Of a DNA stretch of 64,000 nucleotides, positions 19,509 to 28,384 are shown piece after piece. Under the pieces are notes generated by a model that worked only from the letters and a program-made list of their open reading frames with translations, was not told where the DNA came from and did no database searches. Source of the stretch: Klebsiella aerogenes (GTDB lineage Bacteria; Pseudomonadota; Gammaproteobacteria; Enterobacterales; Enterobacteriaceae). The DNA is taken from assembly GCA_029027985.1 (NCBI GenBank), contig CP119076.1, positions 434,001 to 498,000 on the forward strand, written 5' to 3'. Each line of letters begins with the position of its first letter. The first letter of the stretch is position 1. Position numbers and translations under genes: made by a program.

Positions 19509-19552
19509 AAGCGCCAGAAATGGCGCTTAGCCCCAAAGTGCAAAAAAGCACT
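19509..19552 (+). other. Two stem-loops between the capsid and tape-measure genes
   Basis: AAGCGCCA-gaaa-TGGCGCTT (8-bp stem with a GNRA tetraloop, 19509-19528) and AGTGC-aaaaaa-GCACT (19537-19552). Neither is followed by a U-tract, so they are more likely mRNA-stabilising or processing elements than terminators. The tape-measure gene follows with its own GGAGG. Confidence 0.6.
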
Positions 19553-19583
19553 CTGGAACAAATCAACCATTCTGGAGGTTTTC

Positions 19584-21881
19584 ATGGCCGCTAAATCACT
19601 AGGCACACTCACCATCGACCTGATCGCCAGAACCGGCGGTTTTGTTCAGGGTATGGATAAAGCCGAACGCTCGTCACAAAAATGGCGGGATAACGTTAAA
19701 AAAGATGCTGCAGCCGTAGGCGCATCGCTTGCTGCGGTCGGTACTGCAGCAGCCGCTGCTGCTATCGGTGTTGGTGCTGCCGGCATTGCCCTGGTAAAAA
19801 ATACTTCAGAGCAGATCACCGCGGCTGATCGCTGGGCTAAATCTCTCAAAATGTCTACTCAGGATCTTCTTTCATGGCAGTTTGCTGCTGAGAAAGCAGG
19901 ATTAACAGGGGATAACATTGCTGACATCTTCAAGGATATTAACGATAAAGTCGGCGATGCTGTGCTTAACAAGTCAGGTGAAGCTGCTCAAGCACTCGAT
20001 ACCCTCGGGCTTTCAGCTCAGAAGCTGGCCGAGCAATCTCCTGATAAGCAACTGATGGCAATCAGTGAAGCATTACAGAAAATCCCCTCTCAGGCAGGGA
20101 AAACCAATATTCTCGAAAGCCTTGGTAATGACCTGTCAAAAATGCTGCCGTTGTTCGATAACAACAATGAGAAGCTGAAACAGTTTATCCAGCTATCAAA
20201 AGATTTTGGTGTCGCACCGCCACAGGAAGATATTGATAATCTTGTTAAAGTTAATCAGTTTTTCCAGGATATTGAGAGCAGTGCGAAAGGGTTAAGAATT
20301 GAGATTGCCAGTGGACTGGCTAAAGTTGACCTCTCACCGATTCAGGATGGTCTAGATGACATCCGCGAGGTTTTTACCGATCCCGCTGTTCTGTCTGGTC
20401 TGGCAAAGCTAGTCGGAGGGATGGCAGAGTTAGTCGGTTGGATGGGTAAGCTAAGTTCTGAATCTGCTAATTTTATCAGCCATATACTTGAAGTGCCTGA
20501 CAGGTTTAAGGCTGGAGGCTGGTACGAGTTTGAAAAAAATCAGAGATTAGGAGCCATAGCAGATACGCTTCAATCAGATTTAGGGGTAATTACTAAACCG
20601 TCTTCAAATTCAGACTTGCCAATAAATAATCTTCTTCTTCCCGGGGAGAGTAACCAGAAACAGACTAAGAAGCCTGATGCTGAGGCAAAAAAACTTGAAA
20701 GCGCCTATAAAGCTGTAGAACAGTCATATTTAAAGCAAATTGCGCTGGTAGATCAGCTAACTGGGAAAACCAAAGACGCCACGGAAGTTGAAAAACTTCA
20801 TTTCGATTTGGCATCTGGCCGTCTCGTTGGAATAAATAAAGAACAGCAAATACGACTTGAAGGATTAGCTTCAGAAGTTGATAAATATAACGCGCTATCA
20901 AAGTTCCGTGATTTGCAGGATGACTTATTAACACCGGAAGAAAAATTACTTAAAACGACGAAGGAGCGTTTTGAAGTATTAAAAAATATTCAGGGTATGA
21001 CTGGTATCAGTCCTGATGAATATAAAAAAGCCGCCAAGGCCATCTCGAAAGCGTCATTTTCCGACGCGCCTAAATTTAGTGGTCTTGATCCGATGTTTGG
21101 TGGTGAGTCTGGGGAGTTGAAAAAAGTTGATGACGCACAGAAAGAGCAGGAAAAATGGTATCAGAACCAGCTAGATTTGCTGGACCAGAACCGCAAGGCA
21201 CGTTCTGATCTTAATGAGGAATGGGATGCCAGAGAGCTTGAACTGAAGAAAAAACACCAAGAAGAAATGAATAAGCTTGATGATGCTCGTAAGCAGCTGA
21301 TGTTGAGCAGTGTTGTCGATGGGCTTGGGTCTATGGTGGATTTGACCCGTACAGCTTTCGGTGAGCAATCAGGAGTATACAAAGCGGCGTTCGCTGTCCA
21401 GAAAGCTGCTGCTATTGCTCAGTCTACTGTAGCAATCCAACAGGGGATTGCCATGGCAGCAGCAAACCCTTTCCCATACAACCTTGCAGCAATGGCCAGC
21501 GTAGCCGCTTCTACTGCAGGTATCGTGTCTAACATTGCTGCTGTTGGTATGGCTCACGATGGTATTGACGCTGTTCCAGAAACCGGAACATGGCTTCTTC
21601 AGAAGGGAGAACGTGTAGTCACGGCGAATACTAGCGCGAAACTGGATGAGACCCTTAACCGGATCTCCAAGCAATCCAGTTCTGGTAATCAGATTTCCCA
21701 GGAATTTAATTTTAACGTTAATGGCGATCCTTCTGATGCTCAGATAGCCATGATGAAGAAAGCGGCTGCTGACGGCGCCAAGATGGGGTATCAGAAGGCG
21801 GTAAATTCAGTAATTACTGGTCAGGGTGATTTGCACAAGGCACTGATGAATAAAACTAATGCAGGTAGAAAAATTGGGTGA
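19584..21881 (+). CDS. Phage tail tape-measure protein
   Basis: 765 residues. N-terminal tape-measure motif LGTLTIDLIARTGGFVQGMDKAERSSQKW is followed by an Ala/Gly-rich membrane-like segment (residues ~48-72). Then come long helical stretches including a strongly charged coiled coil (about 520-570), and a C-terminal hydrophobic region (AVQKAAAIAQSTVAIQQGIAMAAANPFPYN) with IDAVPETGTWLLQKGERVVT, typical of siphophage tape measures. Tape measures set tail length at roughly 1.5 A per residue, which would give about 115 nm (inference). No tail tube, chaperone or tip genes accompany it. RBS TGGAGG at the start; intact frame. Replacement of a helper's tape measure, or decay from a prophage, are the alternatives. 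Confidence 0.88.
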   Translation: MAAKSLGTLTIDLIARTGGFVQGMDKAERSSQKWRDNVKKDAAAVGASLAAVGTAAAAAAIGVGAAGIALVKNTSEQITAADRWAKSLKMSTQDLLSWQFAAEKAGLTGDNIADIFKDINDKVGDAVLNKSGEAAQALDTLGLSAQKLAEQSPDKQLMAISEALQKIPSQAGKTNILESLGNDLSKMLPLFDNNNEKLKQFIQLSKDFGVAPPQEDIDNLVKVNQFFQDIESSAKGLRIEIASGLAKVDLSPIQDGLDDIREVFTDPAVLSGLAKLVGGMAELVGWMGKLSSESANFISHILEVPDRFKAGGWYEFEKNQRLGAIADTLQSDLGVITKPSSNSDLPINNLLLPGESNQKQTKKPDAEAKKLESAYKAVEQSYLKQIALVDQLTGKTKDATEVEKLHFDLASGRLVGINKEQQIRLEGLASEVDKYNALSKFRDLQDDLLTPEEKLLKTTKERFEVLKNIQGMTGISPDEYKKAAKAISKASFSDAPKFSGLDPMFGGESGELKKVDDAQKEQEKWYQNQLDLLDQNRKARSDLNEEWDARELELKKKHQEEMNKLDDARKQLMLSSVVDGLGSMVDLTRTAFGEQSGVYKAAFAVQKAAAIAQSTVAIQQGIAMAAANPFPYNLAAMASVAASTAGIVSNIAAVGMAHDGIDAVPETGTWLLQKGERVVTANTSAKLDETLNRISKQSSSGNQISQEFNFNVNGDPSDAQIAMMKKAAADGAKMGYQKAVNSVITGQGDLHKALMNKTNAGRKIG

Positions 21882-21886
21882 TTAAG

Positions 21887-22096
21887 ATGACAGAACTTGA
21901 AAGTTTATTTTACGAGATGATGCCGGTGCATATTGCCCACGCGACGAAAGTTAAGGGCGCAAAAATTCTGGCAGAAAGTACGCAGAAAGAGGCTGAGCGC
22001 CAGTCAGAGCTAACGGGGCTGGATCCTGAGCTTATCATTAAAACTGCGATACTGGCGATTTCTATGCAACTCAAGCAGGATACTAACCTTCATTAA
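21887..22096 (+). CDS. Small protein downstream of the tape-measure gene
   Basis: 69 residues, predicted helical and acidic/basic mixed (LESLFYEMMPVHIAHATKVKGAKILAESTQKEAERQSEL). It either starts at the ATG 21887 or at a GTG overlapping the tape-measure stop (GTGA, 21878-21881), so it is coupled to that gene. In siphophages this position downstream of the tape measure holds minor-tail genes, but the protein is too short for those and I do not recognise it. It is the last gene before the right end of the element. Confidence 0.6.
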   Translation: MTELESLFYEMMPVHIAHATKVKGAKILAESTQKEAERQSELTGLDPELIIKTAILAISMQLKQDTNLH

Positions 22097-22119
22097 TGTT
22101 TATTAATGTTCACGTGATT

Positions 22120-22140
22120 GTGTAGTTAGTGGTGTAGTCA
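22120..22140. repeat. Right terminal repeat, candidate integrase arm site
   Basis: A 21-bp copy of the tandem GTGTAG[TC]TA/CA...GTGTAGTCA sequence found at 12580-12600, in the same orientation, with one C/T difference. It lies 4 bp inside the attR repeat. Confidence 0.6.
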
Positions 22141-22144
22141 ATTT

Positions 22145-22227
22145 AATAAAAAAGGCGCTTCCCCATGCCGAAGAGCGCCTTTTTAATCAACAAGTTAACT
22201 GATTAGTATCAGTTCATGCCGTATTTT
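22145..22227. repeat. attR: right copy of the fis 3'-end repeat, including the fis terminator
   Basis: Right 83-bp copy. The terminator hairpin is at 22149-22159 / 22174-22184, and the overlap with fis covers the stop codon and the last five or six codons (22209-22227). Because fis reads through it intact, the insertion restores the gene end and supplies a terminator, so fis function is probably preserved. Confidence 0.9.
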
Positions 22228-22505
22228 TTCAGTTTCTTACGCAGAGTACCGCGGTTGATACCCATCATCAGGGCAGCGCGGGTCTGATTACCACGGGTGT
22301 ATTGCATCACCATGTCCAACAGTGGCTGTTCAACTTCAGCCAATACCAGCTCATACAGGTCATTCACATCCTGACCATTCAGTTGAGCAAAATAGTTCTT
22401 CAGTGCCTGTTTAACCGAGTCACGCAGGGGCTTTTGAGTTACCTGGTCCTGAGAGTTAACGGTAGAAACGGTCAGTACGTCAGAATTTACGCGTTGTTCG
22501 AACAT
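22209..22505 (-). CDS. fis: Fis, nucleoid-associated DNA-bending regulator
   Basis: 98 residues, identical in pattern to enterobacterial Fis: flexible N-terminal beta-hairpin arms (residues ~10-26), dimerisation helices A and B, and the C-terminal helix-turn-helix ([25 protein letters not shown], about 74-98). It activates rrn and many tRNA promoters in fast growth and helps phage recombination systems (known), so it could assist the adjacent element's integrase. It follows dusB by 24 bp in the dusB-fis operon. Its last codons and terminator form the attR repeat; the coding sequence remains full length. Confidence 0.98.
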
Positions 22506-22529
22506 AGTTCTGTCAGCTCTTTATTTCTA

Positions 22530-23495
22530 TTACGCAAAATTTTCGAAGTATGCCTCCAACGCCTCCAGCTGTTCGCTGGCATCCTCAATGGCGTTGAATG
22601 TGCGCCGAAACTGGTCATTTGGAGCATGCTCCTGGAGATACCAGGAGACGTGTTTACGCGCGATTCGGTACCCTTTTGCCTGACCATAGAAGTCATGCAA
22701 TTCCCGAACGTGCGCACAAAGCAAGCGCTTAACCTCTGCCAGAGGCAGGGGGGACAGCAACTCCCCAGTGTCCAGATAATGCTGGATTTCCCGAAAGATC
22801 CAGGGTCTTCCCTGAGCCGCACGGCCTATCATGAGAGCATCAGCCCCCGTGTAGTCGAGTACGGCTCTGGCTTTAAGCGGGTCAGTAATGTCGCCATTCG
22901 CGATAATCGGAATGGAAACTTTCTGCTTAACTGCCCGAATACTGTCGTATTCAGCGTCTCCGTTAAACAAACAGGCGCGAGTGCGTCCGTGAATAGTCAG
23001 AGCCTGAATGCCACATTCTTCGGCCAGTTGGGCAATCTCTACACAGTTACGGTGTTCCGGTTCCCAACCGGTGCGAATCTTGAGTGTCACTGGAACGTCC
23101 ACTGCCTTGACGACCGCGGCCAGGATTGACTTCACCTGATCGGGATACTGCAAGAGGGCTGAGCCAGCGAGCTTACGATTCACCTTTTTAGCCGGGCACC
23201 CCATATTGATATCAATAATCTGGGCGCCGCTTTCCACGTTAATACGGGCGGCTGCGGCCATCTCTTCCGGCACACTACCGGCGATTTGCACAGTACGAAT
23301 ACCGGGCTCATCAATGTGCACCATCCGTAACCGGGATTTGTCGCTCTCCCACACCTGTGGGTTGGAGGACATCATCTCGGAAACAGTCAGACCTGCTCCC
23401 ATCTCGTAGCACAGCGTCCTGAATGGTCTGTCAGTGATGCCAGCCATAGGTGCTGCGATCAGGCGATTTCTGAGCTGGTGGTGTCCGATGCGCAT
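22530..23495 (-). CDS. dusB: DusB, tRNA-dihydrouridine synthase B
   Basis: 321-residue FMN-dependent TIM-barrel enzyme that reduces uridine (U17 in E. coli) in the tRNA D-loop. Family motifs: [12 protein letters not shown] near the N-terminus, catalytic Cys100 in [19 protein letters not shown] and ANGDI, and the C-terminal helical tRNA-binding domain (KHVSWYL). It is the first gene of the dusB-fis operon, and its poor translation and GC-rich promoter are part of Fis growth-phase control in relatives. Confidence 0.97.
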   Translation of the reverse strand: MRIGHHQLRNRLIAAPMAGITDRPFRTLCYEMGAGLTVSEMMSSNPQVWESDKSRLRMVHIDEPGIRTVQIAGSVPEEMAAAARINVESGAQIIDINMGCPAKKVNRKLAGSALLQYPDQVKSILAAVVKAVDVPVTLKIRTGWEPEHRNCVEIAQLAEECGIQALTIHGRTRACLFNGDAEYDSIRAVKQKVSIPIIANGDITDPLKARAVLDYTGADALMIGRAAQGRPWIFREIQHYLDTGELLSPLPLAEVKRLLCAHVRELHDFYGQAKGYRIARKHVSWYLQEHAPNDQFRRTFNAIEDASEQLEALEAYFENFA

Positions 23496-23534
23496 GAGTT
23501 AAGAAATGACCATACTGTGACTGCAAGGCGGCGT

Positions 23535-23563
23535 ATATTACGCATTTTTTGCGCGAGATGAAA
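23535..23563 (-). promoter_or_regulatory. dusB-fis promoter
   Basis: On the minus strand TTTCAT (23563-23558), 17 bp spacer, TAATAT (23540-23535) and a GC-rich discriminator ACGCCGCC. This fits the stringently controlled, growth-phase-dependent fis promoter of enterobacteria. The rest of the 23496-23854 gap holds only AT-rich sequence and the prmA terminator. Confidence 0.8.
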
Positions 23564-23823
23564 GGCCAAACTTTGACCAATCCTCTGTTACAGATCAATG
23601 AATCCAGGAGTAACACAAAGGACATGAATAAATTTTCATATTAATCATTACGTTATTAACAACAGGATAATTTGTGTCCATTTATAAAATCGCAAAACTT
23701 CTCGATTTTTCTTAGTCAGGGGGAGTATGAGACGGGATAAAACGCTGTTTTTGTAGCCAAAAAAGGGCATCGTAATGCGATCTGGCTCCCATTTCCTGGC
23801 AATATTCGGTGGCTACTGGAAAC

Positions 23824-23847
23824 AAAAATGCGGCCCGTAGGCCGCAT
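23824..23847 (-). terminator. prmA terminator
   Basis: Minus strand ATGCGGCC-tacg-GGCCGCAT followed by TTTTG, 8 bp beyond the prmA stop. Confidence 0.88.
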
Positions 23848-23854
23848 ATCGTAC

Positions 23855-24736
23855 TTAGTTTTTCTGGCCGGTAATGCGGCACCACTCTTCTTGCTCCACC
23901 ACTGGGTCGAGAGTGAAGAGCGGGGCGTAGGCTTCACAAACGCTTTCCGCTTGGCTTGCCAGGATTCCGGAAAGGCCCAGCAGACCGCCTGTAACCGGCA
24001 GTACGCTGATTAATGGGGACAGTTCGCGTAATGGGCCTGCCAGGATGTTTGCGACCACCACATCGGCTTTCATGGCTTCTGGCTGGTCCTGCGGCAGGTA
24101 CAACTCCAGACGTTCAGACACGCCATTACGTTGAGCATTATCACGGCTGGCCTGGATCGCTTGCGGATCGATATCAATACCGATAGCTTTGGCAGCGCCC
24201 AGTTTCAGCGCGGCGATTGCCAGGATGCCGGAACCGCAACCAAAATCGATAATCGTTTTACCCTGCAGATCGAGGCCGTCGAGCCACTGCAGACACATGG
24301 CGGTGGTGGGGTGGGTACCGGTACCGAAGGCCAGCCCCGGATCGAGCATCACGTTGACCGCGTTCTCATCGGGGATATCGCGCCAGCTCGGGCAGATCCA
24401 CAGACGTTCGCCGAAACGCATCGGGTGGAAGTTATCCATCCATTCGCGTTCCCAGTCTTTATCTTCCAGTTGTTCGATTTTATGCGCAAAGCCGGCGCCG
24501 AGCAGCGGATGCTGTTCAAGGATGGCAACTGCTTCGTTCATGTCGCTTTCTGCGTCGAACAGGCCGATAACGTCGGTATCGCCCCACAGGCGGGTTTCAC
24601 CCGGCAACGGCTCGAATACCGGCGTATCGTGGGTGTCCTGGAAGGTAATAGAGACCGCTCCGGCCTCCATCAGCGCGTCGCTCAACGCTTCCGCGTTAGC
24701 GCCGGTGGTGTTCAGTTTTAGTTGGATCCAAGGCAT
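23855..24736 (-). CDS. prmA: PrmA, ribosomal protein L11 methyltransferase
   Basis: 293-residue SAM-dependent enzyme that trimethylates lysines and the N-terminus of L11 before assembly. The N-terminal L11-recognition domain starts [12 protein letters not shown]. The Rossmann domain has SAM motif [20 protein letters not shown] (about 163-181), the acidic motif IDIDPQAI and motif [10 protein letters not shown]. Length equals E. coli PrmA. It lies 10 bp after panF in the same direction, so panF-prmA are likely co-transcribed. Confidence 0.97.
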   Translation of the reverse strand: MPWIQLKLNTTGANAEALSDALMEAGAVSITFQDTHDTPVFEPLPGETRLWGDTDVIGLFDAESDMNEAVAILEQHPLLGAGFAHKIEQLEDKDWEREWMDNFHPMRFGERLWICPSWRDIPDENAVNVMLDPGLAFGTGTHPTTAMCLQWLDGLDLQGKTIIDFGCGSGILAIAALKLGAAKAIGIDIDPQAIQASRDNAQRNGVSERLELYLPQDQPEAMKADVVVANILAGPLRELSPLISVLPVTGGLLGLSGILASQAESVCEAYAPLFTLDPVVEQEEWCRITGQKN

Positions 24737-24746
24737 GGCGAAACTC

Positions 24747-26198
24747 TTATTTATCAGTAGTCATAATAGGGGCTGGTGGCACGGGCAAACCGAAACGGTT
24801 ACCGACGACAAAAGCCAACAAACTTAGCAGTAGCGAGGGCACGATAGGATGGAAGCCCAGGTACTGAATATTAAACGTGGCGAGTACGGCATACAGCACG
24901 CCGCCCACCAACATCGCGCTGAGCGCTCCGGTCGCGTTTGCCCGCTCCCAGTAGAGGCCAAGTACGAGCGGCCACAAAAACACGGCTTCCAGGCCGCCAA
25001 AGGCCAGCAGGTTAAGCCAGATAATCATTTCCGGCGGCCGCCAGGCAGCCAGCATCATTAATATGCCGAGCACTAAAGTCGCGATCGTTGAGATCCGCTT
25101 GAGCTTCTGCTCGTTGTGTTTTTTTGCCGGTTGGGCGCTGAGCCACAGATCTTTAATGATCGTAGCCGATGCCTGCAGCAAATGGGCGTTAACGTTCGAC
25201 ATAATTGCTGCCATCGGCGCCGCTAAAAACAACCCTGCAGCCCATGGCGGTAGCACCTGGACCATTAACGTCGGGATCACCTGATCGGGAACGGTAAGAT
25301 CCGGTAAAACGGCGCGGCCGAGGGCGCCCGCCAGATGCATGCCGAACATCAGAATCGCCACCACGATCGTGCCAATAACGATCCCGCGATGCACGGCCTT
25401 GCTGTCTTTATAGGAGATACAACGCACGGCGGTATGCGGCAGGCCGATCACCCCGAAACAGACCAGTACCCAGAACGAGGTCATAAAGGTTGGGGTGAGG
25501 ATATCATCCGCGCCGTGCGGCGACACCAACTGCGGGTCGATGCGCTGCAGCGTGTCTACCGCATGATGCAGGCCGCCTGCGGCGTGCACCACGCCAACCA
25601 GCAGGACGATCGTCCCGATCAACATGACCATGCCCTGCATCGTGTCGTTGAGTACGCTGGCGCGGAAGCCGCCGAAGGCGGTATATAGCGCGATAGTGAT
25701 GCCGAAGATCAACAGTCCAGTTTCATACTTGATGCCAGCAGCGGTTTCCAGCAAGCGCGCGCCGCCGATAAACTGTACGGCGATTGCCCCGACAAAGGCG
25801 ACCAACAGACTGACGCTGGCAATCCATACCACCGCGCGGCTTTGATAGCGCGCTTGCAGCATGTCGTTAAGGGTGATGGCATTATAGCGACGCGCCAGGA
25901 TCGCGAATTTCTTGCCGAGGATCCCAAGCGATAGCCAGATCGTCGGCACCTGGATCATCGCCAGTAGTACCCAGCCGAGCCCATACTTGTAGGCGGCACC
26001 CGGTCCGCCGATAAACGAGCTGGCGCTAATATAGGTCGCGGTGAGGGTCATGGCTAATACAAAACCGCCCATCGAGCGGCTGCCGAGGAAGTATTCGCTG
26101 AGGAAGTTCCCGCTGCTGCGTTTACGCATCGCGTAAATCGACAGGCCGAAGACGACAAACAGGTAAGCAAGCAGGACGATGATAATCTCAAGCTGCAT
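24747..26198 (-). CDS. panF: PanF, sodium/pantothenate symporter
   Basis: 483-residue sodium:solute symporter (SSS family) with about 13 membrane helices that imports pantothenate for coenzyme A synthesis. Family segments [19 protein letters not shown] and [15 protein letters not shown] are present. The ATG at 26198 ([18 protein letters not shown]) with GGAGG upstream is preferred over a longer frame whose extension lies inside yhdT in another frame. It overlaps yhdT by 11 bp, as in E. coli. Confidence 0.96.
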   Translation of the reverse strand: MQLEIIIVLLAYLFVVFGLSIYAMRKRSSGNFLSEYFLGSRSMGGFVLAMTLTATYISASSFIGGPGAAYKYGLGWVLLAMIQVPTIWLSLGILGKKFAILARRYNAITLNDMLQARYQSRAVVWIASVSLLVAFVGAIAVQFIGGARLLETAAGIKYETGLLIFGITIALYTAFGGFRASVLNDTMQGMVMLIGTIVLLVGVVHAAGGLHHAVDTLQRIDPQLVSPHGADDILTPTFMTSFWVLVCFGVIGLPHTAVRCISYKDSKAVHRGIVIGTIVVAILMFGMHLAGALGRAVLPDLTVPDQVIPTLMVQVLPPWAAGLFLAAPMAAIMSNVNAHLLQASATIIKDLWLSAQPAKKHNEQKLKRISTIATLVLGILMMLAAWRPPEMIIWLNLLAFGGLEAVFLWPLVLGLYWERANATGALSAMLVGGVLYAVLATFNIQYLGFHPIVPSLLLSLLAFVVGNRFGLPVPPAPIMTTDK

Positions 26199-26430
26199 CG
26201 TTATCCTCCAGGGAGATATCGCGGAAGATAAAGCGCACCATCGCCCAGCACAACAGGACGAACAGCAGCGGCACCAGCAGGCAGGCCATTTCGAACCAGT
26301 GTGGCAGACCGGTAATACCGATACCGACGCCTGGCAGATAGGCTGCAGCCAGCCAGGCGGCAAGATAGAGAAGGGTTAGCCACAGCGCCCAGCGCGCTTC
26401 TTTATGGGCCTGAACAAACCTTTTGTCCAT
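26188..26430 (-). CDS. yhdT: YhdT, small inner-membrane protein (DUF997)
   Basis: 80 residues with two hydrophobic segments (LWLTLLYLAAWLAAAYL and MACLLVPLLFVLLCWAMV), a predicted two-helix membrane protein. It overlaps panF by 11 bp. The yhdT-panF pairing is conserved and suggests a role with the pantothenate transporter, analogous to small subunits of some SSS transporters (inference). It starts 110 bp downstream of accC, beyond the accC terminator. Confidence 0.92.
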   Translation of the reverse strand: MDKRFVQAHKEARWALWLTLLYLAAWLAAAYLPGVGIGITGLPHWFEMACLLVPLLFVLLCWAMVRFIFRDISLEDNDAA

Positions 26431-26500
26431 TTTTTGTCCCTTGAGGATGAAGAAAGCGGGGATTGTACCGCATGGAAAAGTCGAGGGGAGAGAAAAAGAA

Positions 26501-26525
26501 AAAAGGCCGGATTATCCGGCCTTTT
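26501..26525 (-). terminator. accBC terminator
   Basis: Perfect 11-bp inverted repeat AAAAGGCCGGA-tta-TCCGGCCTTTT, followed on the minus strand by a T-rich tract, 15 bp after the accC stop. Confidence 0.92.
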
Positions 26526-26540
26526 GCAGCGAGCGCAGGA

Positions 26541-27890
26541 TTATTTTTCCTGCAGTCCGAGTTTTTTCTCCAGATAGTGGATGTTGGTGCCACCATGCTG
26601 GAAGTTCTCGTCGCTCATGATACGCATCTGCAGATCAACGTTGGTTTTGATACCGTCGATGATCAGTTCCTGCAGCGCATTCTTCATGCGGGCAATCGCC
26701 ACGTCACGGCTTTCGCCGAAGCAGATCAGTTTGCCGATCATTGAGTCATAGTACGGCGGTACGGTGTAACCGGCGTAGATATGAGACTCCCAGCGCACGC
26801 CGAAACCGCCTGGCGCGTGGAAGCGGGTGATTTTACCCGGGCTCGGCAGGAAGGTGTTCGGGTCTTCGGCGTTGATACGGCATTCCACCGCATGGCCGCG
26901 AACCTGGACTTCTTCTTGCTTGATAGACAGCGGCTGACCAGCCGCGATACGCAGCTGTTCTTTGATCAGGTCAACGCCGGTGATCATTTCGGTCACTGGG
27001 TGTTCAACCTGAATACGGGTGTTCATTTCAATGAAGTAGAACTCGCCGTTTTCGAACAGGAACTCGAAGGTACCCGCCCCGCGATAGCCGATATCAACAC
27101 AGGCTTTGGAGCAGCGCTCGCCGATGTAGCGACGCAGTTCCGGGGTAATGCCCGGCGCTGGCGCTTCTTCGACAACTTTCTGGTGACGACGCTGCATGGA
27201 GCAGTCGCGTTCAGCCAGATAGATAGCGTTGCCCTGGCCGTCCGCCAGTACCTGGATCTCGATGTGGCGAGGGTTTTCCAGGTATTTCTCCATGTAGACC
27301 ATGTCGTTGTTGAAAGCGGCTTTCGCTTCCGCTTTGGTCATGGAGATGGATTGCGCCAACTCGGCGTCACTGCGTACGACGCGCATACCGCGACCGCCGC
27401 CGCCGCCGGAGGCTTTGATGATGACCGGATAGCCGATGCGTTTGGCATGGGCGCGGTTGGCGTCCATGTCGTCGCCCAGCGGGCCGTCGGAACCTGGAAC
27501 GGTCGGAACGCCTGCTTTCTTCATCGCGGTGATCGCGGACACTTTATCGCCCATCAGGCGAATAGTGTCCGCTTTCGGGCCGATGAAGATGAAGCCGGAA
27601 CGCTCAACCTGCTCAGCAAAGTTAGCGTTCTCGGACAGGAAGCCGTAACCCGGGTGAATCGCTACCGCGCCGGTGATTTCCGCCGCGCTGATGATTGCCG
27701 GGATATTCAGATAGCTTTTCACGGACGGAGCCGGGCCGATACAGACCGTCTCATCCGCTAATAATACGTGTTTTAAATCGCGATCCGCCGTGGAGTGCAC
27801 AGCGACAGTCTTGATGCCCAGTTCTTTACAGGCACGCAGGATGCGCAGTGCGATCTCGCCGCGGTTAGCGATAACAATTTTATCCAGCAT
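26541..27890 (-). CDS. accC: AccC, biotin carboxylase subunit of acetyl-CoA carboxylase
   Basis: 449 residues. It carboxylates biotin on AccB using ATP and bicarbonate, the first half-reaction of malonyl-CoA formation. Biotin-carboxylase N domain [20 protein letters not shown]-grasp glycine loop [14 protein letters not shown] (about 159-172), catalytic segments HIEIQVLAD and [15 protein letters not shown]-terminal domain complete. The ATG at 27890 gives the E. coli length; a 13-residue upstream extension is unlikely. It follows accB by 10 bp in the accBC operon. Confidence 0.98.
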   Translation of the reverse strand: MLDKIVIANRGEIALRILRACKELGIKTVAVHSTADRDLKHVLLADETVCIGPAPSVKSYLNIPAIISAAEITGAVAIHPGYGFLSENANFAEQVERSGFIFIGPKADTIRLMGDKVSAITAMKKAGVPTVPGSDGPLGDDMDANRAHAKRIGYPVIIKASGGGGGRGMRVVRSDAELAQSISMTKAEAKAAFNNDMVYMEKYLENPRHIEIQVLADGQGNAIYLAERDCSMQRRHQKVVEEAPAPGITPELRRYIGERCSKACVDIGYRGAGTFEFLFENGEFYFIEMNTRIQVEHPVTEMITGVDLIKEQLRIAAGQPLSIKQEEVQVRGHAVECRINAEDPNTFLPSPGKITRFHAPGGFGVRWESHIYAGYTVPPYYDSMIGKLICFGESRDVAIARMKNALQELIIDGIKTNVDLQMRIMSDENFQHGGTNIHYLEKKLGLQEK

Positions 27891-27900
27891 GTTCGCCTCG

Positions 27901-28362
27901 TTACTCGATGACAACCAGCGGCTCGTCAAATTCTACAGGTTGGCCGCTTTCGATCAGAATGGCTTTTACCACGCCGGCTTTGTCGGCTTCGATCTGGTTC
28001 ATCATTTTCATCGCTTCTACGATGCACAGGGTGTCGCCCACGTTAACTTTCTGACCGATTTCCACAAATGCTTTCGCGTCCGGGCTCGGGGTGCGGTAGA
28101 AAGTACCGACCATCGGGGAACGTACGATGTGACCACTGATTTCCGCTTTCGCTTCAGCAGCCGGCGCCGCTGTCGGCGCGGCGGCGGCTGGCGCCTGAGG
28201 CTGTGCAATTGGTGCGGCATAGGCCTGCTGCATAAGCGGGAAGCTCGCGGCTGGCGCGGCGCGGCTGATGCGTACAGACTCTTCGCCTTCAGAAATTTCC
28301 AGTTCGGAGATGCCTGATTCTTCAACCAGCTCGATCAGTTTTTTAATCTTACGAATATCCAT
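27901..28362 (-). CDS. accB: AccB, biotin carboxyl carrier protein
   Basis: 153 residues. N-terminal dimerising helix ([17 protein letters not shown]), an Ala/Pro-rich flexible linker (about residues 35-73) and the C-terminal biotinyl domain with Lys119 in EAMKM as the biotinylation site. It is 3 residues shorter than E. coli AccB, the difference lying in the linker. In E. coli AccB autoregulates the operon through its N-terminal region (known). Confidence 0.98.
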   Translation of the reverse strand: MDIRKIKKLIELVEESGISELEISEGEESVRISRAAPAASFPLMQQAYAAPIAQPQAPAAAAPTAAPAAEAKAEISGHIVRSPMVGTFYRTPSPDAKAFVEIGQKVNVGDTLCIVEAMKMMNQIEADKAGVVKAILIESGQPVEFDEPLVVIE

Positions 28363-28384
28363 GAGTGGGTTCCGTACTCTTTGT

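Larger units (their letters stand above)
12371..22227. mobile_element. Satellite-like integrative element at the 3' end of fis (~9.8 kb)
   Basis: Bounded by 83-bp direct repeats (12371-12453 and 22145-22227, 79/83 identical) that duplicate the fis 3' end and terminator. Contents in order: tyrosine integrase, a HTH-like protein, AlpA, a structured non-coding stretch, a minus-strand RHH gene, Icd-like, two small genes, a RepA-type helicase, an iteron-like cluster, two small genes, a major capsid gene, a tape-measure gene and one small gene. Portal, protease, terminase, connector, tail-tube, baseplate and lysis genes are absent. All ORFs except the RHH gene point the same way. The content fits a phage satellite better than a functional prophage, but a decayed prophage cannot be excluded. 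Confidence 0.85.

Noticed and set aside
12371-22227. CRISPR array or toxin-antitoxin module in the element
   Set aside because: The repeats present are irregularly spaced iteron-like copies, and there is no spacer pattern. The Icd-like gene has no adjacent antitoxin, and the RHH gene is divergent rather than in operon with it.
22302-23129. Plus-strand 275-codon frame across fis and dusB
   Set aside because: It is antisense to two well-conserved genes and shows no family pattern.
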